The notes beneath the pieces were generated by a model. The model searched no databases. It saw only the letters and a list, made by a program, of their open reading frames with translations, and had not been told where the DNA came from. Both the position numbers and the translations under genes were made by a program. Below, one piece after another: positions 1 through 9,423 of a stretch of DNA of 64,000 nucleotides (within the stretch, counting starts at the first letter, position 1; every line of letters starts with the position of its first letter). The stretch spans positions 819,001 to 883,000 of the forward strand of contig NZ_FNSK01000001.1 of the NCBI RefSeq assembly GCF_900105075.1. Reading direction: 5' to 3'. The DNA is from Rhodobacter sp. 24-YEA-8. Lineage in GTDB: Bacteria > Pseudomonadota > Alphaproteobacteria > Rhodobacterales > Rhodobacteraceae.

Positions 1-1094
1 AGATCATCCGCAACCGCGTCGACCAGGCAGGGACCCGCGAGCCGACGATTCTGCGCCAGGGCTCTGACCGGATCCTGATCCAGGTGCCGGGCATCGGGTC
101 GGCGGCCGAGCTGAAATCGCTGATCGGCACCACCGCGAAACTGACCTTCAACGCCGTGGTTGGCAGCACCTCGGATGCCGGTGCCAATCCGGGGCCGCGC
201 AATATGTTGCTGCCGTCGAAAGACCAGCCCGGCCTTTACTACATCGTCGAGGAAACGCCGGTCGTCTCGGGCGAGAACCTTGTCGACAGCCGCCCGGCCC
301 AGGATGACATGCAGCGCCCGGCGGTGAGCTTCCGCTTTGACACGGCAGGCGGGCGCCGGTTCGGCGATTACACCGCCAATAATATCGGCAAACCCTTTGC
401 CATCGTGCTCGACAATCAGGTGATCTCGGCGCCGACAATCCAGGCCCATATCTCGGGCGGGGCAGGGATCATCACCGGCCGTTTCTCGGTCGAGGAAACC
501 ACGGAACTTGCGGTTCTTCTGCGCGCCGGCGCCCTGCCGGCCAAGATGGACTTTCTGGAAGAGCGCACCATCGGGCCGGAGCTTGGCGCCGATTCCATAG
601 AGGCCGGCAAGACGGCGGCGATCATCGGCCTTGCGGCGGTGCTGATCTATGTCGTCGCCTCCTACGGTCTGTTCGGCTGGTTCGCCAATGTGGCGCTGGT
701 TCTGAACGTGATCATTCTTGTGGCGCTGTTATCGGCGATCGGGGCGACCCTGACATTGCCCGGGATCGCGGGGATCGTGCTGACCATGGGCATGGCCATT
801 GACCAGAACGTGCTGATCTTTGAGAGGATCCGCGACGAATTGCGCGACGGCGCCAATCCGCAGCGCGCCTGTCAGGTCGGGTTTGAACGCGCCTTTTCGG
901 CCATTATGGACGCCAATATCACCGCGCTGATGACCGGCTTCATCATGTTCTGGATCGGTTCGGGTCCGGTCAGGGGCTTTGCGGTGACCTTCACGCTGGG
1001 CGTGATCACCTCGATGTTCACGGCCGTCTATGTGACGCGGCTGGTTGTCGAGCTGTATATCAACAACAAACGCCCGAAAACACTCGTGGTTTAA
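1..1094 (+). CDS. secD: Protein translocase subunit SecD (5' truncated by window edge)
   Basis: SecD works with SecF in the inner membrane. It uses the proton gradient to help pull preproteins out of SecYEG on the periplasmic side. The reading frame is open from the first bases, so the start lies outside the window and about 363 C-terminal residues are visible. They contain the end of the periplasmic P1 domain, then the hydrophobic segments of the RND-like core. The conserved GMAIDQNVLIFERIRDE motif near the third of these segments marks SecD rather than SecF. secF follows after 15 bp, as in the usual secDF operon. Nothing looks broken. The family call is secure; only the N-terminal part cannot be judged. 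Confidence 0.96.
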   Translation, partial: IIRNRVDQAGTREPTILRQGSDRILIQVPGIGSAAELKSLIGTTAKLTFNAVVGSTSDAGANPGPRNMLLPSKDQPGLYYIVEETPVVSGENLVDSRPAQDDMQRPAVSFRFDTAGGRRFGDYTANNIGKPFAIVLDNQVISAPTIQAHISGGAGIITGRFSVEETTELAVLLRAGALPAKMDFLEERTIGPELGADSIEAGKTAAIIGLAAVLIYVVASYGLFGWFANVALVLNVIILVALLSAIGATLTLPGIAGIVLTMGMAIDQNVLIFERIRDELRDGANPQRACQVGFERAFSAIMDANITALMTGFIMFWIGSGPVRGFAVTFTLGVITSMFTAVYVTRLVVELYINNKRPKTLVV

Positions 1095-1109
1095 GGGGAG
1101 GATACGGTT

Positions 1110-2084
1110 ATGGCATGGCGTCTTAAACTCGTCCCCGCAAAGACGAATTTCGACTTCTTCAAACATCAGTGGATCACCTTCTCGCTTTCGATCGGGATGA
1201 TTGTCGCCTCGCTTGTCTGCGTGGCGGTGATGGGGCTGAATTTCGGGGTCGATTTCAAGGGGGGCACCACGATCCGCACCGAATCGACCGCAGCGGTCGA
1301 CGTGGCGGAATATCGCGAGGCGCTGGCCGCCCTGCAGCTGGGCGATGTCTCGATCTCGGAAGTGAAGGACCCGTCCTTCCGCCCTGACCAGCATGTCGCC
1401 CAGATCCGCATCGGTGCGCGCGAAGGCGAAGAGGCGGTGACGCCCGAAGTGATCCAGGAAATCGAAGAGGCGCTGAAAGCCGTCGATCCGGCGATCACAT
1501 TCCCGTCGGTGGAATCGGTTGGCCCGAAGGTCTCGGGCGAGCTGATCTGGAAAGCGGTTGCCGCGATTTTTGCAGGGTCGGCAGCGATCCTCGTCTATAT
1601 CTGGATGCGGTTCGAATGGCAGATGGCGGTTGGCCTGGTGGCGGCGCTTTTGCATGACGTGATCGTGACGGTGGGGATCTTCTCGCTGTTCCAGATCCGG
1701 TTCGACCTCTCGATCGTGGCGGCGTTGCTGACGATCCTTGGCTATTCGGTCAATGATACCGTGGTGATCTTTGACCGGCTGCGCGAGAACCTTGCGAAAT
1801 ACAAGGCGATGCCGCTGCGCGAGATGATGAACCTCACCACCAACGAGACGCTGTCGCGGACAGTGATGACGGCGACCTCGACGCTTCTGGTTCTGATCGT
1901 TCTGCTGATCTGGGGCGGCGATGTGATCCGGGGCTTTGTCTTCGCGATGACGCTGGGTGTGGTGCTCGGTACCTGGTCGACGCTCTATATGGCGAAGAAT
2001 ATCGTGCTTTATCTGGGTGTTGACCGCGGTGACAAGCCGAAAGCCCCGAAGAAGTCGAGCGAATTCGCCGATGTCGATGCGTAA
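1110..2084 (+). CDS. secF: Protein translocase subunit SecF
   Basis: SecF is the partner of SecD in the accessory translocase complex of the inner membrane. The 324-residue product has the family length. It has an N-terminal membrane helix (about 22-45), the GVDFKGGT motif at 46-53, a periplasmic domain to about 140, and then five hydrophobic helices. The signature SVNDTVVIFDRLREN lies at 213-227. The ATG at 1110 is preceded by GGGGAGG, a good ribosome binding site, 15 bp after secD, so the two are co-transcribed. The C-terminus is short and basic (KPKAPKK), typical of the family. Confidence 0.97.
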   Translation: MAWRLKLVPAKTNFDFFKHQWITFSLSIGMIVASLVCVAVMGLNFGVDFKGGTTIRTESTAAVDVAEYREALAALQLGDVSISEVKDPSFRPDQHVAQIRIGAREGEEAVTPEVIQEIEEALKAVDPAITFPSVESVGPKVSGELIWKAVAAIFAGSAAILVYIWMRFEWQMAVGLVAALLHDVIVTVGIFSLFQIRFDLSIVAALLTILGYSVNDTVVIFDRLRENLAKYKAMPLREMMNLTTNETLSRTVMTATSTLLVLIVLLIWGGDVIRGFVFAMTLGVVLGTWSTLYMAKNIVLYLGVDRGDKPKAPKKSSEFADVDA

Positions 2085-2093
2085 GGGTGGGGC

Positions 2094-2450
2094 ATGCGCC
2101 TGACCGAAATCAGCTATGCCGAGGCCCGGCCGATTGACGGCTACGGGCCCGGCTTTTTCCGGGTGAATGATCATGTGCTGCGCGGGCCTGCGCTGATCAC
2201 GCCCTGGGATGCCGGCCCCTGGGGCGGGCTCGGAGATACGGAGAGCCTGCTGGACCTGACCGGGCGGATCGATGTTCTGCTTCTGGGTATGGGCGCCGAG
2301 ATCGCCTGGCCGCCGCGCGCATTGCGCGAGACATTGGAGGCTGCCGGGATCGGCGTCGAGCCGATGTCCTCGCCTGCCGCCTGCCGTACCTATAATTTCC
2401 TGCTCTCCGAGGGCCGCAGAATTTCGGCCGCCCTTTTACCCCTCGGCTGA
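2094..2450 (+). CDS. Mth938-like domain protein (DUF498 family)
   Basis: A small soluble protein of 118 residues with the Mth938-like fold. Recognisable marks are the opening TEISYAEARPIDGYGPGFFRVN, written here as two parts (TEISYAEARP and IDGYGPGFFRVN), the central LLLGMGAE and the late ACRTYNFLLSEGR. The family includes the mitochondrial complex I assembly factor NDUFAF3; in bacteria the biochemical role is unknown. The gene starts 9 bp after secF and sits before ccmA, a position often seen in Rhodobacteraceae. It is probably translated from the secDF transcript. A role in membrane-complex assembly is suggested only by relatives and context. Confidence 0.85.
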   Translation: MRLTEISYAEARPIDGYGPGFFRVNDHVLRGPALITPWDAGPWGGLGDTESLLDLTGRIDVLLLGMGAEIAWPPRALRETLEAAGIGVEPMSSPAACRTYNFLLSEGRRISAALLPLG

Positions 2451-2532
2451 GGCAGCCCGGAATTTTTGAAAATTCCGGCCCAATTCCTTCACAGGAATTG
2501 GCGCGGCGCGCGAAACGGGCTAGGGCTGTGCG

Positions 2533-3183
2533 ATGGAACTCAGGGTCGAAAATCTTGCAGTCGCCCGCGGCGGGCTGGTGGTGCTGGAGGGGATCAGTTT
2601 CACCCTGCGCGCCGGTCAGGCCCTGGTGCTGCGCGGCCCGAACGGTATCGGCAAGACCACTTTGCTGCGCACCATCGCGGGGCTGCAACCTGCCATTTCC
2701 GGCGAGGTCAGTACCCCCACGGATGGCCTCGCCTATGCCAGCCATGCCGACGGGCTGAAATCCGCGCTGACGGTGGACGCGAATATCTCCTTCTGGGCTT
2801 CGGTATTCGGCACGGGGCAGACGGCTGCCGGGGCCGCGCTTGAGCAGCTGGATCTGACCGCATTGCGCCACCGCGCCGCCGGCCAGCTTTCCGCCGGGCA
2901 GAAGCGCCGCCTCGGCCTTGCGCGGCTTCTGGTCACCGGCCGGCCGATCTGGCTGCTGGATGAGCCGACCGTCTCGCTTGATCAGGCCGCCGTTGCGCTT
3001 TTCGCCGGCGTCCTGCGTGCCCATCTCAAAGACGGTGGCGCGGCGCTGATTGCCACCCATATTGACCTTGGCCTCGATGAGGCGGGGGGGCTTGATCTCA
3101 CGCCCTTCCGGCCAAAGCGCCAGCGCGCCGTCGCGGGTGGTTTCGACGATGCGTTCGGCGAGAGCTTCGGAGGTCCAGGATGA
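2533..3183 (+). CDS. ccmA: Haem exporter ATP-binding protein CcmA
   Basis: ATPase of the CcmABCD complex of cytochrome c maturation system I. It drives release of holo-CcmE after haem has been attached to that chaperone. The 216-residue product has Walker [10 protein letters not shown] at 35-43, the ABC signature LSAGQ at 119-123 and Walker B IWLLDEPT at 139-146. The H-loop histidine is in LIATHIDLG. Length and motif spacing match CcmA. The start codon lies 82 bp after the previous gene. The last four bases overlap ccmB (ATGA), so the two are translationally coupled. Confidence 0.96.
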   Translation: MELRVENLAVARGGLVVLEGISFTLRAGQALVLRGPNGIGKTTLLRTIAGLQPAISGEVSTPTDGLAYASHADGLKSALTVDANISFWASVFGTGQTAAGAALEQLDLTALRHRAAGQLSAGQKRRLGLARLLVTGRPIWLLDEPTVSLDQAAVALFAGVLRAHLKDGGAALIATHIDLGLDEAGGLDLTPFRPKRQRAVAGGFDDAFGESFGGPG

Positions 3184-3836
3184 TTGCGCTCCTGATCCGC
3201 GACCTGTCGCTTGCCTTTCGCGCCGGGGGGGGCTTTGGCCTTGGTCTTGCCTTCTTTCTGCTCGTTGTGGTGCTGGTGCCTTTGGGCGTCGGGCCGGACA
3301 GCGCCATTCTTGCCACCATCGCGCCAGGCGTGCTCTGGGTGGGGGCGCTTCTTGCCTCGCTCCTCAGCCTTGACCGGATTTTTGCGCTCGATCATGAGGA
3401 TGGCAGTCTTGACCTTCTTGCCACCGCCCCCTTGCCGCTTGAAGGGGTCGTGGCGGTCAAGGCGCTGGCGCATTGGCTGGTCACGGGGCTTGCGCTGACA
3501 CTGGCCTCGCCGCTGCTCGCGGTTTTGCTTAACCTGCCTGCCGCAGGATACCCTTGGCTTCTGCTCTCGCTCGCGGTCGGCACGCCGGCGCTTTCGGTGA
3601 TCGGGGCTTTTGGGGCCAGTCTGACCATCGGCCTCAGGCGCGGCGGGCTATTGCTCTCGCTCCTCGTATTGCCGCTTTACGTGCCAACGCTGGTTTTCGG
3701 GGCCGAGGTCGTGCGGCGCGGCGCGGCGGGGCTCGCGCTGGCGACACCGCTTGCGCTCCTTGCCGCGATTACGGCCGGCTCGCTGGCGCTGCTGCCCTTC
3801 GCCGCAGCCGCCGCAATTCGGGTTAACTTGCGCTGA
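3180..3836 (+). CDS. ccmB: Haem exporter membrane protein CcmB
   Basis: Integral membrane subunit of the CcmABCD complex. The 218-residue product is almost entirely hydrophobic, with about six membrane helices. It opens with [17 protein letters not shown], and [17 protein letters not shown] (about 64-80) is a strong CcmB family signature. It overlaps ccmA by four bases and precedes ccmC. CcmB pairs with CcmA as the transporter-like half of the complex, although it is no longer thought to move haem itself. No anomalies are seen. Confidence 0.95.
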   Translation: MIALLIRDLSLAFRAGGGFGLGLAFFLLVVVLVPLGVGPDSAILATIAPGVLWVGALLASLLSLDRIFALDHEDGSLDLLATAPLPLEGVVAVKALAHWLVTGLALTLASPLLAVLLNLPAAGYPWLLLSLAVGTPALSVIGAFGASLTIGLRRGGLLLSLLVLPLYVPTLVFGAEVVRRGAAGLALATPLALLAAITAGSLALLPFAAAAAIRVNLR

Positions 3837-3899
3837 ATCAGTCTATAACAGGGTCTCGCGCGCTACAAAGCACTGGTGAGGCAGAACAGACGGGCCGAT

Positions 3900-4631
3900 A
3901 TGTCGATTTGGGAATTCGCCAATCCGAGAAATTTCATGCGGCTTTCCGGGCGGATCCTGCCCTGGATCGCGGCATTTGCCGGCCTGTCGCTTGGGATCGG
4001 GCTGATCTGGGGCTTTTTCTTCACCCCTGATGATTACAAACAGGGCTCGACCGTCAAGATCCTGTTCATCCACGTGCCCGCGGCGATGATGGCGATCAAT
4101 GCCTGGATCATGATGCTGGTCACCTCGCTGATCTGGGTGATCCGGCGCCACCATGTCTCGGCACTGGCGGCGCGGGCGGCGGCGCCGGCGGGGCTTGTTT
4201 TCACGCTGATCGCCCTGGTCACCGGTGCGCTCTGGGGGCAGCCGATGTGGAACACCTGGTGGGAATGGGATCCGCGCCTGACCTCGTTCCTGATCCTCTT
4301 CCTGTTCTATCTTGGCTATATCGCGCTCTGGTCGGCGATCGAGGATCCTGAAACGGCCGCGGATCTGACCGGCATTCTGTGCGTGGTCGGTTCGGTCTTT
4401 GCTGTGATGTCGCGCTATGCGGTCAAGTTCTGGAACCAGGGGTTGCATCAGGATTCGACCATCCTGAAAGTCGGTGAGAAAGACCCGCTGGATGTGGCCT
4501 ATTACGTGCCCCTGGTGATCTGCCTGGTCGGATTCGTGTTGTTTTTCATACTGATCGTGTTGCTGCGAACCCGGATGCTGATCCGGGCGCGGCGGCTGAT
4601 CGCACTTGAGGCAAGGGAGAGGCTCGGATGA
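3900..4631 (+). CDS. ccmC: Haem-handling membrane protein CcmC
   Basis: CcmC presents haem to the chaperone CcmE at the outer face of the inner membrane. The 243-residue protein has six hydrophobic segments and the tryptophan-rich haem-binding motif WGQPMWNTWWEWDPR at about 112-126. Conserved histidines flank it, in IHVP near residue 58 and in NQGLHQ near 183. I place the start at ATG 3900 (MSIWEFANP). An in-frame GTG at 3876 would add eight unconserved residues. The stop overlaps the ccmD start. Confidence 0.95.
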   Translation: MSIWEFANPRNFMRLSGRILPWIAAFAGLSLGIGLIWGFFFTPDDYKQGSTVKILFIHVPAAMMAINAWIMMLVTSLIWVIRRHHVSALAARAAAPAGLVFTLIALVTGALWGQPMWNTWWEWDPRLTSFLILFLFYLGYIALWSAIEDPETAADLTGILCVVGSVFAVMSRYAVKFWNQGLHQDSTILKVGEKDPLDVAYYVPLVICLVGFVLFFILIVLLRTRMLIRARRLIALEARERLG

Positions 4632-4804
4632 TGCCGGATCTTGGAAACTATGCGGCAACGGTGCTGGGCGCCTGGGGAGCGACGCTTCTGGCGCTGGCCG
4701 GGCTGCTTGTTCTGACGCTTTTGCAGTCGCGGCGGGTGGCACTTGCGCTGGCCGAGGCCGAGGCGCGGGCCCACCAGGCCAGGGCAACGGAGGCGAAGGA
4801 ATGA
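4628..4804 (+). CDS. ccmD: Haem exporter small membrane protein CcmD
   Basis: A 58-residue protein fixed by position between ccmC and ccmG and by its architecture. It has a short N-terminus (MMPDLGNYAATV), one membrane helix at about 14-35, and a charged, basic, coiled C-terminus (LQSRRVALALAEAEARAHQ). CcmD connects CcmC with CcmAB and is needed to release holo-CcmE. It overlaps ccmC by four bases and ccmG by four bases, so all three appear translationally coupled. A second ATG at 4631 is an equally possible start. Confidence 0.88.
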   Translation: MMPDLGNYAATVLGAWGATLLALAGLLVLTLLQSRRVALALAEAEARAHQARATEAKE

Positions 4805-5328
4805 AACCCCTGTATCTGCTGCCACCTCTGGCCTTTGCCTGTCTCGCCGCTGTCTTCTGGTTCGGGATGCAGCGCGAAGGTCAGGGCGAGATCCCCTCGA
4901 CCTTTATCGGGCGCGCGGCGCCGGTTCTGCCCACGACATCCCTGCCCGGAACACCGCTTCTGACGGCGGAAGACCTCCGGAAGGGCGAGGTGACGGTGGT
5001 GAATTTCTGGGCCTCCTGGTGCCCGCCCTGCCGGGCGGAACATCCGGTTCTCAAGGCGATGGCGGCGGATGGCATCCGGGTCGCCGGCGTGAATATCATG
5101 GATAAAGAGGCCGATGCGACCGGCTATCTCGAGAAAGACGGCAATCCGTTCTTCGCCATTGCCACCGATCCGGGCGGGCGCAACCGGGTGGAATGGGGCG
5201 TCTCTGCACCGCCCGAGACCTTCATCATTGATGGAGATGGCACGGTTCTGTTCAAATTTACCGGGCCACTGGTCGGCACCGATTACGAATCGCGCTTTGT
5301 CCCCGCCCTTGCTGCGGCTCTGAAGTGA
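4801..5328 (+). CDS. ccmG: Thiol:disulfide interchange protein CcmG (DsbE)
   Basis: A membrane-anchored periplasmic thioredoxin-like protein that keeps the cysteines of apocytochrome c reduced before haem attachment. The 175-residue product has an N-terminal anchor helix (about 5-22). Its thioredoxin domain has the active site WASWCPPC at 70-77, with cysteines 74 and 77. It also carries the CcmG signature GVNIMDKEADA and the cis-proline region GVSAPPETFIIDGDG. I chose the ATG overlapping the end of ccmD. The haem lyase genes ccmE, ccmF and ccmH are not in this window. Confidence 0.95.
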   Translation: MKPLYLLPPLAFACLAAVFWFGMQREGQGEIPSTFIGRAAPVLPTTSLPGTPLLTAEDLRKGEVTVVNFWASWCPPCRAEHPVLKAMAADGIRVAGVNIMDKEADATGYLEKDGNPFFAIATDPGGRNRVEWGVSAPPETFIIDGDGTVLFKFTGPLVGTDYESRFVPALAAALK

Positions 5329-5765
5329 GAGCCTTTGTCTTTGCCGCAGCGTTTCTGACCTGTGGGGCGATGGCACAGGCAGAGACGATCCGGCCCGACA
5401 CCAGCTTTTTCACCGGTGTCTATGAACGGGTCGGGCGCAGCGGTGCCGAGGTTCCGGCGCTGATTGACGATCTGGTCCGGATCACGCCGGTCGATGGGAC
5501 CTGGGCACTTGATGTCTTCCCCTGCGCGACCGTGGCGGATCAGGATGCGCCGATCCGCCTGAACCCGCTGGACTTTGGGGAAGTGCCGAATATCCTGGAG
5601 GGGCAAGCCGGGCCTTCCGGCCTCTGGTGTCAGTATTTCACCGATCACAGCAATTACCCGATCCTTACCTGTCAGTCCGAAATGGGCGCGCGTTTCACGC
5701 TCTGGCCGATTACGGATGAGCGACTGACTGTCTGTATGATGGCGGCGGGACAGTCGCGGCCCTGA
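5325..5765 (+). CDS. Small exported protein of unknown function, last gene of the ccm operon
   Basis: I do not recognise a named family. The 146-residue product begins with a GTG that overlaps the ccmG stop (GTGA), so it should be translated with ccmG. Residues 1-19 form a signal peptide ending in AMAQA, and the mature part should be periplasmic. It has four cysteines (FPCAT, LWCQYF, LTCQSE, TVCMM), consistent with two disulfides. A six-base-pair hairpin at 5759-5773 overlaps the stop and may be a weak transcription end. A tie to cytochrome c maturation is suggested only by position. Confidence 0.72.
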   Translation: MRAFVFAAAFLTCGAMAQAETIRPDTSFFTGVYERVGRSGAEVPALIDDLVRITPVDGTWALDVFPCATVADQDAPIRLNPLDFGEVPNILEGQAGPSGLWCQYFTDHSNYPILTCQSEMGARFTLWPITDERLTVCMMAAGQSRP

Positions 5766-6193
5766 AACAGGGCGATATACCGGCAAGCGCCGCCAGACAG
5801 GCCCGCCCCGGAGAAGGACCGCGCTGCGCTCAGTTGAGCAGTGACAGCGTCAGCATCCCGAAAGGCATCAGCAATTCGGCAAAGGGCAATGCGGGCAGAG
5901 AGAACCGCCTGTTTGCCAGAGCCTTCGATACAAAGACGTTCCGTCTGGTCGTTTTCGCAAGCAAAGCTGTGCATTCCCCTTGCCAGATCGCGGATTGCGA
6001 GGGCAGGGGCGGGAAAAGGGCGCGGGCGGGGATCCCGCGGTCACGCATGTCAAGGCGTGTGGAATGGCGCATGGAAAAGCCCTTCTGGCTGAACCCGTCC
6101 AGATTGCGCGATTCGGGTAAAAAGGAACTTAACCGGAACAAATGGGCCGGATCGCTCCGGCCCATTCGCGATAGTCCTTTGCCATATGCCCGA
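5766..6193. other. Intergenic region between the ccm operon and acnA, with an uncertain small ORF
   Basis: About 430 bases separate the convergent ccm operon and acnA. The part nearest acnA holds its terminator. On the minus strand at 5830-6072 there is an 80-codon open frame (starts MRHSTRLDMRDRG, ends in the hydrophobic GMLTLSLLN) with an AGAAGG about 11 bases upstream. It matches nothing I know, and the overlapping plus strand is also open, so chance is likely. I do not call it a gene. Confidence 0.4.
6141..6166 (-). terminator. Stem-loop terminator of acnA
   Basis: A perfect 11-base-pair stem (AATGGGCCGGA / TCCGGCCCATT) with a four-base loop lies 28 bases after the acnA stop. On the minus strand it is followed by TTTGTTCC, a weak U-tract. 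Confidence 0.7.
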
Positions 6194-8959
6194 TCAGACG
6201 CTGGCGAGATTGCGCAGCACGTAATGCAGCACGCCGCCGTTTTCGACATATTCGATCTCGATGGCGGTATCGATGCGGCAGCGGATTTCGACGGTCCGCT
6301 CGCTTCCATCCGCCGCGCGGATCGTCATGGGGACAAGGCTCAGGGGCTTCAGCCCGCCCGCGAGACCATGGATCGAGATTTCCTCATCCCCCTTCAGATT
6401 CAACGTCTTGCGGGTATCTCCGCCGGTGAATTCAAAGGGAATCACCCCCATGCCAACGAGGTTGGAACGGTGGATACGCTCGAAACTTTCCGCGACGACC
6501 GCTTTGACCCCCAGCAGTGCGGTGCCCTTGGCTGCCCAGTCGCGCGAGGACCCTGCGCCATATTCCACGCCGCCAAAGATCACCAGCGGCCGGCCCAGTT
6601 CCTGCCAGGCCATCGACGCGTCGAAGATCGAGGTCTGCGCCCCGTCCGGCCCCAGAGTATAGCCGCCCTCGACGCCACCCTGATCATTGGCCAGCATCTC
6701 GTTTTTGATGCGGATATTGGCGAATGTGCCGCGCATCATCACCTCGTGATTGCCGCGCCGCGAGCCATAAGAGTTGAAATCGCGCGGCGCCACCTGGCGT
6801 TCCTGCAGGTATTTCCCCGCCGGTGTCGTCGGTTTGAACGAGCCCGCCGGCGAGATATGGTCGGTCGTGATCATATCGCCGAGGATCGCCAGCACCCGCG
6901 CGCCTTCGATATCCGAGATCACGCCGGGGTCACGCCCCATATTCTGGAAATAGGGCGGATTCTGGATATAGGTCGAAGCGGGCGGCCAGTCATAGGTCTC
7001 GGCCCCGGTGACCTCCACCGCCTGCCAACGGGTATCCCCTTTGAAAACATCGGCATATTTGGCCTGGAAAACCTCGCGCGTGACGACGGTGTCGACGATG
7101 TCACTGATCTCTTTCTGGGTGGGCCAGATGTCTTTCAGGTAGACGTCGCGGCCGTCGGGCGTCTGTCCGATCGGGTCGCGGGTCAGGTTGACGTTCATGT
7201 CACCGGCAATCGCATAAGCGACCACCAGCGGCGGCGAGGCGAGGAAATTCGCACGCACATCAGGGCTGATCCGGCCTTCGAAATTGCGGTTTCCCGACAG
7301 CACCGCCGCCGCGACCAGATCATTGTCGCTGATCGCTTTCGAGATCGCCGGATCGCCCAGCGGCCCGGAATTTCCGATACAGGTGGTGCAGCCATAACCC
7401 ACCAGGTTGAAGCCGAGCGCGTCGAGATCTTCCTGCAGCCCTGCCGCCTGAAGATATTCACCCACCACCTGCGAGCCGGGCGCGAGCGAGGTCTTGACCC
7501 AGGGTTTGCGGGTCAGGCCCAGATCGCGGGCCTTCCGCGCCACCAGACCGGCACCGATCATCACATAGGGATTCGAGGTATTGGTGCAGGAGGTGATCGC
7601 CGCAATCACCACCGAGCCGTCGGTGAGGGTATAATCCTTGCCCTCGACCGGCACCACTTTGCGCACATCCTTCGGCGGCGCGGTGATCGCGCCGCCCTCA
7701 TCGCCCATATCCAGCGCGTCGGGGCTGACATCAATGCCGCGGTAATCGGCCACGACCTTGTAGAAACTGCGGGCCGATTCGGTCAGCGGCAGATAATCCT
7801 GCGGCCGTTTCGGCCCCGAGATCGCCGGGACGATGGTGCCCATGTCGAGCTCCAGCGTGCTGGTATAGATCGGATCGTAATCGGGCCCGCGCCAGAAGCC
7901 GTTTTCTTTGGCATAGGCCTCGACCAGCGCGATGCGGGCCTCGTCGCGACCGGTATTCCTCAGATAGCGCAGCGTCTCGCCATCAATCGGGAAGAAACCG
8001 CAGGTGGCGCCGTATTCGGGGGCCATATTGGCGATGGTGGCACGGTCGGCAAGCGGCAGGTGATCGAGACCCTCGCCGTAAAACTCGACGAATTTGTTCA
8101 CCACGCCGTGTTTTCTGAGCATCGCCACGACCTTCAGCACCAGATCGGTCGCGGTGGTGCCTTCGACCATTTTCCCGGTCAGTCTGAAGCCGACCACTTC
8201 CGGGATCAGCATTGAGACCGGCTGGCCCAGCATCGCCGCCTCGGCCTCGATCCCGCCGACGCCCCAACCCAGAACGGCGAGGCCATTGACCATGGTGGTG
8301 TGGCTGTCGGTTCCGACCAGCGTGTCCGGGTAGGCCACCAGCTCGCCATTCTGGTCTGTGTCGGTCCAGATCGTCTGGGCCAGATATTCCAGATTGACCT
8401 GGTGACAGATGCCGGTGCCGGGCGGCACGACGCGGAAATTGTTGAACGCCTTCTGCCCCCATTTGAGGAAGGTATAGCGCTCCATATTGCGCTCATATTC
8501 CAGGTCGACATTCATCTGGAAAGCGCGGGGATTGCCGAATTCGTCGATCATCACCGAATGGTCAATCACCAGATCGACCGGGTTCAGCGGGTTGATCTTT
8601 TGCGCGTCACCGCCCAGCCCGATGATCCCGTCCCGCATCGCGGCCAGGTCCACCACGGCCGGCACACCGGTGAAATCCTGCATCAGCACGCGGGCCGGGC
8701 GGTAGGCGATCTCGATCGGATTCCGCCCGCCCTGGGCGCCCCAGGTCGAAAACGCGCGGATATCATCTCTGGTGACGGTCTTGCCGTCCTCAAAACGCAG
8801 CATGTTCTCAAGCACGACTTTCAGCGAGGCGGGCAGGCGCGAGAAATCCCCAAGTCCGGCCGCCTGTGCCGCCGGGATCGAATAATAGCTGACGGTCTGG
8901 CCGCCCGCGCTCAGGGTTTTACGGGTTTTCTGGCTGTCATGTCCGACGGTGACGGTCAT
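6194..8959 (-). CDS. acnA: Aconitate hydratase AcnA
   Basis: Interconverts citrate and isocitrate in the TCA cycle with a [4Fe-4S] cluster in the cytoplasm. The 921-residue product has the length of the AcnA/IRP1 class. The cluster cysteines are seen in ITSCTNTSNP and GYGCTTCIGNSGPLGD. The swivel domain with SSRDWAAKGT is C-terminal. The opening VGHDSQKTRKTL and LENMLRFEDG are typical of alphaproteobacterial AcnA. The ATG at 8959 has a strong AAGGAGCGAAG site upstream. The gene is monocistronic, with its own terminator and a long 5' region. Confidence 0.97.
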   Translation of the reverse strand: MTVTVGHDSQKTRKTLSAGGQTVSYYSIPAAQAAGLGDFSRLPASLKVVLENMLRFEDGKTVTRDDIRAFSTWGAQGGRNPIEIAYRPARVLMQDFTGVPAVVDLAAMRDGIIGLGGDAQKINPLNPVDLVIDHSVMIDEFGNPRAFQMNVDLEYERNMERYTFLKWGQKAFNNFRVVPPGTGICHQVNLEYLAQTIWTDTDQNGELVAYPDTLVGTDSHTTMVNGLAVLGWGVGGIEAEAAMLGQPVSMLIPEVVGFRLTGKMVEGTTATDLVLKVVAMLRKHGVVNKFVEFYGEGLDHLPLADRATIANMAPEYGATCGFFPIDGETLRYLRNTGRDEARIALVEAYAKENGFWRGPDYDPIYTSTLELDMGTIVPAISGPKRPQDYLPLTESARSFYKVVADYRGIDVSPDALDMGDEGGAITAPPKDVRKVVPVEGKDYTLTDGSVVIAAITSCTNTSNPYVMIGAGLVARKARDLGLTRKPWVKTSLAPGSQVVGEYLQAAGLQEDLDALGFNLVGYGCTTCIGNSGPLGDPAISKAISDNDLVAAAVLSGNRNFEGRISPDVRANFLASPPLVVAYAIAGDMNVNLTRDPIGQTPDGRDVYLKDIWPTQKEISDIVDTVVTREVFQAKYADVFKGDTRWQAVEVTGAETYDWPPASTYIQNPPYFQNMGRDPGVISDIEGARVLAILGDMITTDHISPAGSFKPTTPAGKYLQERQVAPRDFNSYGSRRGNHEVMMRGTFANIRIKNEMLANDQGGVEGGYTLGPDGAQTSIFDASMAWQELGRPLVIFGGVEYGAGSSRDWAAKGTALLGVKAVVAESFERIHRSNLVGMGVIPFEFTGGDTRKTLNLKGDEEISIHGLAGGLKPLSLVPMTIRAADGSERTVEIRCRIDTAIEIEYVENGGVLHYVLRNLASV

Positions 8960-9423
8960 GTCTTCGCTCCTTGAAAAACTGGCGTGGCATCTTACGGCTG
9001 CGGCGGGCGAGGCGGTGCCCGGGGGTGTCAGGAACTATGTATGCAGTCGTATACCAAATTTCCAGACCCCGGAGATGACGCGTTCCACAGCCAGAGCCGC
9101 AGGTCAGGCCCGGGATCGCTGGCCCGCCCCTTGAGGGCCTGCCCGTCCCGGGACCCGGGGCGCGGAGACAGGACCCGGGGGGCTGCAATGGCGGAAACGG
9201 CGGCAAAGGGGGCAGAAACGCCGGCGAAACTGCATTGCGATTGCAGCATGGCGAGGCCGGCGAGGGAAGGGGAAAACAGTCCGGCACGCGGAAGATTGCA
9301 GGCAATCGCAAAACCTTGATTGGCAGGCAGGGGGTCGGTTTCCTATACAGGGTTGACTACAGGGATGGGCGGGGTCCGGGCAATGCCCCGATATTCGCTG
9401 ACGCCAGCCGGGAAAGACATGAG
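8960..9423. other. Long divergent intergenic region between acnA and the DUF1223 gene
   Basis: No convincing gene is seen in this 464-base gap. Its acnA-proximal half holds a TGTATGC/GTATACCA inverted repeat (listed separately). Its middle is GC-rich, with a repeated GACCCGGGG at about 9149-9179. The end near 9424 contains TATACAGGGTTGACTAC. Promoters for both divergent genes must lie here, but I cannot fix them. Confidence 0.45.
9038..9056 (-). promoter_or_regulatory. Possible regulator binding site upstream of acnA
   Basis: An imperfect inverted repeat with half-sites TGTATGC and GTATACCA lies about 80 bases upstream of the acnA start. GTATAC-type palindromes are common for GntR-family regulators. 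No regulator can be named from the sequence. Confidence 0.3.

Noticed and set aside
729..2174. A 481-codon minus-strand frame opposite secD/secF
   Set aside because: Arg/His/Asp-rich shadow without hydrophobic or domain pattern.
5834..8215. A 793-codon open frame on the plus strand opposite acnA
   Set aside because: It is the GC-rich shadow of acnA; the product is rich in Arg, His, Asp and Gly without domain pattern, whereas acnA on the other strand has all aconitase motifs.
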